Positions 57,146 through 64,000 of a DNA stretch of 64,000 bases are shown here, in pieces; position 1 is the stretch's first letter; every line of letters starts with the position of its first letter. The stretch comes from Apostichopus japonicus (Eukaryota; Echinodermata; Holothuroidea; Aspidochirotida; Stichopodidae), in the NCBI RefSeq assembly GCF_037975245.1, contig NC_092568.1, forward strand, positions 8,815,001-8,879,000, read 5' to 3'. The position numbers and the translations under genes are program-made. The notes below the pieces were generated by a model that saw nothing but the letters and a program-made list of their open reading frames with translations, searched no databases and was not told the DNA's origin.

Positions 57146-59559
57146 TACTCCAGATAGCCACTATAGCCAGCCAATAAGGAATCAGCAAATATTATACATG
57201 AATAATTCATTATCCCTGAGATAGTTAATAGAATATGACAACTTTGCAGAATATCACTCCAATTATTAAGACTGAAGTAAATCATTCATAATAATTAAGC
57301 ATGGAAATAAAGTGACATATCTCTACATTTTGAAAGCAATCTTCAGACTATTGACACCTCTATCAACCCTACTATTAACAAAAACTGGAAAATGCTATGA
57401 AATTCAACCGAATCTTTATCCAAAATATTCCAGTCAAGGCCATTTTTCGAAATCTTCTTTGATTGCTTTTTTCTAGATCGTTTGTTAAAGACATTGATCA
57501 CCGAATCATCTCTGTTGCACCTTTTAACAAAACTTGTTGTAAACCCCCTCTCTGCTTAGAACAATACAATAATTAACTATATGACACAGACCAATAATTT
57601 CTACAAGACAAAGACTGCTTGTGACGAGTAAAGGCAACAGGATGAAATGAACGGATTTCACGGAGAGGAGCGGAAAGTTTCAACGGGAGGGTTTCGTGAA
57701 ATGCATAGACATTTGGTAGGGGTATGTAACAACAGTGCAGCCTCAAATCACAGCAAACCTAACATTAAGAAATAAGATATGAGAGTCGTAACATTTTGAC
57801 CATTATGACCAAAAATAGCCAAAGAAAAGTTTTCGACTGCCAAAAAAGAAAAGAAAGGTCAACGAACTTATCGATAATGAGCTCTAAACAAATACTGCCC
57901 TTCTGCGATTTAAACATATTTTGTCTTCTTGGATTCTACTGCATATTAGCCAAGTGAAAATCTATATGTGAATGTAACCATGAATCTGGCAGAAAAACAA
58001 CCACTTATGTGGCTTGATTAAATCTCTCATAATTCATGGTAACATAGAAGTACCTGATTTGGAGACCATTTCATTGATAAAATAGTTATAGTTTTTTTTT
58101 TCTCAAGGGTCATCAGGAGCTTATATGAAACCCTACCCATGTGGTGATCAAGGATTGATACCAGTTTACATCAAGGATTGTCTTTTCAATATTTAAAAAA
58201 AAAATGGTTTTCCTATTTTATTTGCATTCATCTCTTCGGCACAACAAATTATGTTAAAATGAAAGATCGATCTATTTCATGACATAAAAAAAACCCTTCA
58301 TTTCCTTTATCAATAGTGCAAGGAATCTCCTTGCAGTTTATAATTTCTTTGTCTTTTCAATAAGTGTTCAGAAATTTTCAAAGCAGGTGTATAATTGTCA
58401 CCACTATTTCTACCCATGGCAACATCTCCACCTTCTATGTTATTCTGTAGAGCTTAATATTTTGTTGATACATGAAGTTCTAATTGTTAATTGCAAAGAG
58501 TATTTGGTTTTAATCAACATTTTATATTCCACTAAAAGTTTGCTTGAACAGAATATAGGGTCATCTTTTATACAAAATTCAGTACAAAATATTTGTCAGA
58601 AAACCACTAACTAAATATATTTTATTTCACCCCGTTTCTTCATGCTCGATAGATGATGGTATCATGAAATTGAAAAGAAAAATATTTTCTTTCTGATATA
58701 CAGTTTCTGCATAACTTGTAAAAGTGATTACCCAACTTGTCATTTGGTGCTGCAATACACCATCCATGATTACAGATGGTTGTGGATAACCATTAAGCCT
58801 CCTTGTTTTATTTATTATACTCAAGTGATAACGAGCATCTCAAATAACGTATTTCTAATCGATGCTAGCGCACTGTAAACAGTATTGTCGATCATTGATA
58901 AGTGAAGGAATAAATCTCTTTACTCGTATCTGTCTCAGAGAGACATTTAAAATCAACCTCTGATGTTTCTCTTTCTTGTGCTCTATGATAAAGAATTTTG
59001 AAAGACAAACTATGGAGAAGGAAGCCCGGCTTTTATAAGGTCATAGACGAATAAACGCACGGTTGTGGACAAATAGCACCAGTATGAAAGATAATTGACC
59101 ATGGTAATACCAGGATACTCTTCTTACATCCAAAAACCTTCTGATTTGATGAAGTAAACAAAAGAGTGGGATCTTTAATTGACCAAACAATTCCCACCCT
59201 CCCCCTACCCCTTACTTCCTAACCCACCCCTCTTTTAATTAGTCTTCCTAACCAGTAACACAACAATGACTTACTCCATCTGTTTCTATTTCATAAAAGT
59301 AGTCATTTTATGACAATTTTAATCTTTCAGATAGTAGATGGGAAGTGTGTATGTGGGGGGGGGGGGCTTGTGTGTGGAGACACAATAGCTAATGAGTTTT
59401 GAAATGAAGTAGGTCAAACCAACATTCGACCTACCTAATGCCCCCATCCACGATTATCAATTTCAGACGCACCATCACTGTCACTTATTAGTGAAATTCT
59501 TTGGCAAGATCTAAACAGAGGGGAAAGAAACAAAATTTGCTCCTCATGTTCTTCTGGAA
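57146..59559. other. Intergenic and probable 3' UTR of the SLC5 gene
   Basis: No conserved frame. The right part should hold the 3' UTR of the minus-strand transporter; its polyadenylation site could not be fixed. A G run lies near 59356-59366. Confidence 0.4.
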
Positions 59560-62500
59560 CTACATCTTTTCAAGCTCATGTTCTGTAGCTTCAATATTCT
59601 CTGTCAGCTTCTTCTTGGAGACGACACCATTGGAATCGAGAACTTTGTGGTCCACCTGCTTTGGTCTGAGACAAAAAAACAGAAATCAAGAATGCGTCAC
59701 TTGGCTGATAACTCGGTAAAGAATTAGATCACAGCTTTTAGATTTTAGGAAACTAAATAATAATGCCCCCTAAACTTGATATTGAAATTTAGAATGTTAC
59801 TGACATTATGTTTAATCAAATGACCAAAATGTCATTTTAATCGGGGGAAAAAGAGATGAAATGAGTGAACTGATGACAACATTACTGATTAATTTTGTCA
59901 GAATTCCTTCCTGAGCCTAATTCTTTTTCTACAACCCCCTCCCCCCACCACCGCCCTCTTTTTGTTATGTTCATGCTTGGCCCTATGTTGCAACCCGTAA
60001 CAAGTTTTTTTTTAAAGGAGAGAAATTAGCAATGATCATAATAAAAATGATTTCTACAGAGGGTGTATAAGCAAGATGAAATCTTTCTGTTTCAAAGTTG
60101 AAATATCCTGAATCTAAATGTTTGAAAGGATATCGCCATTCACACTGTTGCTAACCATGTAAATACAACAATCATACATCCCCTCCTCCACTAGAAACCA
60201 TACCTGATGAATGTAGCCAAGAGCTTTGGGTCCACTTTCTTGGATTGCTCTGCTGGTATTAGGTATCTGAATAACTCACTGAGTGGGACGGCGAGTAACA
60301 CAGTGGTGGAGATAGTCAGTGTCGCGTACCAGTTAAAGGACAGCTGAGGAACAGAACAACAAACAGACACCGAAATGAACATTTACATTTTCATCCAACA
60401 AGATGATTAGGCTTTTTCTATGGTGATGAATCCCACACCATAACACCTTATACTTTAATCCAGTAGACATCTAGGCCTTCCGATCGGGTGATGAACGTCC
60501 CGTTCTTAAATGTGATAACACTAAAGCGTTAGTTGTAGGAAAATTTGGCTGAATAAATGTGGGTAATTTTCCAGAATTTAAATCAAAATTCTGAGTGCCA
60601 ACGGGTTTCAGGTTACATATCATCTAAAGACTCGCCAGTCAGTTTTACTGGATGCAGAAAATATATATATATCTAAGTCACCACAGAATTGCTGGCGACT
60701 ATCTACTTACTCAAACAGCAATTTTTGCTGTTGTTATAATATCTTTACACCCAACTAACATAACATTACTTCAAGTGCGAATGACCAGAAGACATCAAGA
60801 TAGTAAATTTTTATTGTTCTTTGTAAAAGTAGTCTGCATTTCTGAGACGATGATGTGGTGAGTTTTCTCTTCTTCGCGTATAAATCGAGCAAAAAAAAAT
60901 AAAAAATTCAAAGTATCTTCTTTTTCTAACGGTTAAGTTAGGAACAACCAGACTTTTGAAAAGATCCATGCAAAATGTATATTTAACAAATACTATATAT
61001 ACAACCAAATATTGCAATAATACATTTTAAGAAGAGCTAAAAGGTTCTTTCAGCTTTTATCACAGATCGTCAAAGAAGTGTATTTTTTCAAGCTAAATTT
61101 TCATCTAACAATCAAACAGAACAATCTATTGAGCAGGCTGCCAGACCACTGAGCATTTTTCATAACAACTTTCTGTCGTATTATTTTTAAAAAGATGTAG
61201 TTGAAATATTTCCCTAAATGAATAAGCATGGGAGTAAAGCCATATAGTGATAAACGGACGAAATATACTTCTATGCTCCCTGGTTACATTTGAAGAACTT
61301 CAGCGGTCCTCACCTGGTAGATGGCTAAAGCATCTCTGTTAATAAGTGACCCGGCACTTATCCAAGCACCGAGGGCAAAACTGCACAAGGTTCCTATCAG
61401 CACTCCCCTAGAAAGGAACAAAGATCGAGAAAATACATCGACATCGTCATCACAAATCTAGCCACGGATTAATAAAAAATTCATTCATCTAGTCCAACTA
61501 TCTGTTGCCTGATTTAAGTTTTTGGTTAAAGGTTTAAAGGTGAGTGGCTATTAGCACATGCCACAAGATATTTATTGATAAAAGAAGACCACAAAAATTA
61601 GTAACAGATTTATCTACAGGTATCCCACAAAGTAAATCTAAACTTACCAAATTGAATATTTCAAAAGTTAACAAACAAACTTTGATTTAAATGATAAGTG
61701 GAGAATATGTCACAAGAGATTTATAAATGAGATGAGATAAATTTAGCAACAGTTTTATCTAAAATATAAATATATTTATAGAAGTTGTCCAGGGTTCCAT
61801 AAACCACAAAGCAAACTTAAAACTAACAGACATTCTGTAGTAAACAAGTTTAACAAACAAACAATGTATTATGGTATTATATTATTATGATACCATAGAG
61901 GATGTTGTTATTTTATAGTAATATTCAAAAGATATAATTGATGGAAAAGAAAAGTTGTTCATTTAAGTTATGTTCCCAAGAAGCGTTGGTTTTACTCTGT
62001 ATCTGTTACAGATTCTGAGCAGAGTTATAGTTCAAAGGTCATCATTTGCTATTAGGTAGGCCTGCACATGTTTGCTTGATATACTATTCTTTCCGAGATG
62101 TATCGGTTGGACCGATGCAATCTACTAAGTTGCAAAACAGGTTTGTCCGAGCATTGTTCGTCAAAGTGGTAATTTGGAAGAATATAAATTATAGACTCAC
62201 CACGTGTTAGCTCTCTTCCAAAACATGCCCAATAGGAAGGTTGCTACTAGAGGGCCTCCTAGTGCTCCAAATATAGAATTAGCTAGAGTGACTAACGTCC
62301 CCAGTCTGCTAGCGGTAAAAGATAAGACTATTGTGAAAGCACCGAATACAAATGCTGTGAAAGAAAAGAGGTCGAAAGAGAAATGTCAAAGGTCACAGAA
62401 GATCTGTTAAACCGAAAGCAACTTAGCAGAAGCATTCATCACGATAACCACGACATCGTTTTCGTTCGATGCAAGAACTTTTATCGTCTGAACATTTTTG

Positions 62501-63771
62501 TATGAATGTACGACGTATGTATGTGTCAATACACTCAGAGAGCTTGTTGGAACTTTCTTAAAATTTCTTTATCATTTGGAATGAAAACGTGACTAGTCAA
62601 GCAAAGTAACTACATTCACAACTGTATTAAATTAAAACAATGCAAACGCTACATTTTGAATGAGTTTTTCCAATTTCTTTTAATACTGTTCTGCTCCATT
62701 AAAACCAGGCAATATTTGATTGGCTCTTTAGCCCATCGAAGTCATTCCCAAGAATCAATTAGATATTCCCTTTCAAAGGTTTGTGTTTAAGAAAAATAAA
62801 AGATTTGCAATAAATTTTTTGTGGCACAGACTATTCTCTGTTTGGGAGTAAATGCTTCAAAACTTACTAAATAGGAACAGATAAACCAAATTGTTGTGTT
62901 GATATTGCATGGCTTGGTAAGAGTGATACCAATTTACAACCCAATGTAAAGACAAAAAAAACCCCAAAACATACAGTTTCTTAGCGTCGGATAATAAAAA
63001 GTGACTGGAAGTTAAGACTAACACATACAGTGTTGAGTTAGTAGCTAATTCTGCACAGTGGGTTTTAGTACACAAATGTCATTTTTACTGCTCTTTGAAA
63101 ACTGTGATCTTAAATGAATCTTCCTCCTGCTAAGCCAACCATACAAAGGTCTCATACAATTATGATCTCTTAAGAAGATCAAAATAAAATAAAACTGTTA
63201 GCAAACTGCTTATCCACTAGAGAGCCTGTGTAAGAGAATGTGTGAAAGTAAGTTGGCCTGACATTTCAATCCTAGCAGGATCTTCTTCAAAGGCTAAATG
63301 ACAAGTAACAGTAACAGGAGGGAAAACCCCCTTCCTTGTCCGTCCACTGTTTATCTCCTACCTCTCCCCTTCCCCTGTTGGTTTCTTTCTTTCTTCTCTC
63401 CATCCCATGTCTACTAATCCCCTTACATCTATCTCTTTGTGTTCACCATGCTCATTAACCTGTCTGTATTCTGTGCATTTTTTTGTCCCATTTGTTAATG
63501 TACTTGTCATTTAGCCTCTTAAAAAGATGTTTGATAATTCTCAAGACCTTTCTGTCTAAATCATTAGGTTTAATACACTTGAATTAAAATAACAACCTAT
63601 ATCATTTGATTTGCTTTGAATTCCTTACTAAGAACTTTCGCTATGAGAGTGTTGTGTGCATCATTGTCCACTAACTGCGTGTGTGTCCTCTCTGCGTTCC
63701 ATTTCTTGAAAGGTTTGTAAATGTCGACGAGTATGACAGCCACGATGGCGTTCAATCCAGAAGACACGGTG
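59560..63771 (-). CDS. SLC5-family sodium/solute symporter, C-terminal five exons (gene continues beyond window)
   Basis: Exons in transcription order: 63771-63629, 62354-62201, 61407-61314, 60343-60204, 59665-59560 (stop TAG 59562-59560). All junctions are GT-AG and phases join. The first exon reads TVSSGLNAIVAV then VDIYKPF, the helix-and-loop signature of SLC5 symporters. The next has SIFGALGGPLVATFLLGMFW and KRAN, the best-conserved C-terminal motif of the family. Two further membrane segments follow (GTLCSFALGAWISAG; then a hydrophobic stretch after LSFNWY), and a charged cytoplasmic tail ends the protein. Motifs resemble the monocarboxylate/multivitamin branch (SLC5A8, A12, A6 types) more than the glucose carriers, but the substrate cannot be fixed from this part. 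The plasma membrane is the expected location. The gene converges on the oxidase gene, about 8.3 kb from stop to stop. The N-terminal sodium and substrate sites are outside the window. Confidence 0.85.
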
Positions 63772-64000
63772 CTGAAGAGAAACGAGATTGAACGACGACC
63801 GTTTTTATGATTTTATCGACTACTTACGTAAAGTGATATCACTGACAGGCAAAGCAGTGGGTATTTGCACTTGGGTAAACTAAGAATTAAGTCTAATTAA
63901 GAGTTTATATGTAGCTGAAATATTCATGAGAAAATCTTCTCCAATATACCGTTTATGGCTATGAAATATTGAAAACATCAAACCCAATGGCTCTGTCAGA
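63772..64000. other. Intron of the SLC5 gene running off the window
   Basis: Upstream of the first visible transporter exon (minus strand). No further exon was recognised before the window ends. Confidence 0.5.

Overview
The window is animal genomic DNA: AT-rich, with GT-AG introns, abundant non-autonomous DNA transposons, tRNA-derived SINEs, minisatellites and long G or C homopolymers. Gene structure and repeat types suggest a marine deuterostome invertebrate; an echinoderm such as a sea cucumber is plausible, but this is inference and the phylum is not proven by anything seen here.

Layout. 1-13.3 kb is gene-poor and holds a degenerate tRNA SINE, a loose minisatellite split by a hAT-type element, a 343-bp TTAA-type MITE, microsatellites and a non-LTR retrotransposon fragment. 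At 13.3-15.1 kb on the minus strand lies a two-exon gene or pseudogene for a CxxC/HxxxC protein of unknown function, broken by a +2 frameshift. It is divergent from the main gene, with 617 bp between the two start codons.

15.7-51.3 kb is one complete plus-strand gene of 32 coding exons. Every junction keeps frame, giving 1342 residues. It encodes a molybdo-flavoenzyme of the xanthine dehydrogenase/aldehyde oxidase family, with two 2Fe-2S clusters, an FAD domain and a molybdopterin domain. The residues that define xanthine chemistry (bovine Glu802, Arg880, Lys771) are replaced by Ala, Thr and Pro, so it looks like an aldehyde-oxidase-like or neofunctionalised paralogue rather than a true xanthine dehydrogenase. 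Introns 2 and 3 look like U12-type introns. Its introns carry hAT-like MITEs, a 1.1-kb palindromic element, a U2-snRNA-headed composite repeat, seven copies of a 13-mer, and a relic duplicate of exon 23.

51.3-59.5 kb is intergenic, with two minisatellites and two tRNA-derived SINEs. 59.5-63.8 kb, minus strand, holds the last five coding exons of an SLC5-family sodium/solute symporter whose 5' part is beyond the window. It converges on the oxidase gene. No operon-like organisation, CRISPR array, rRNA or genuine tRNA gene was seen.
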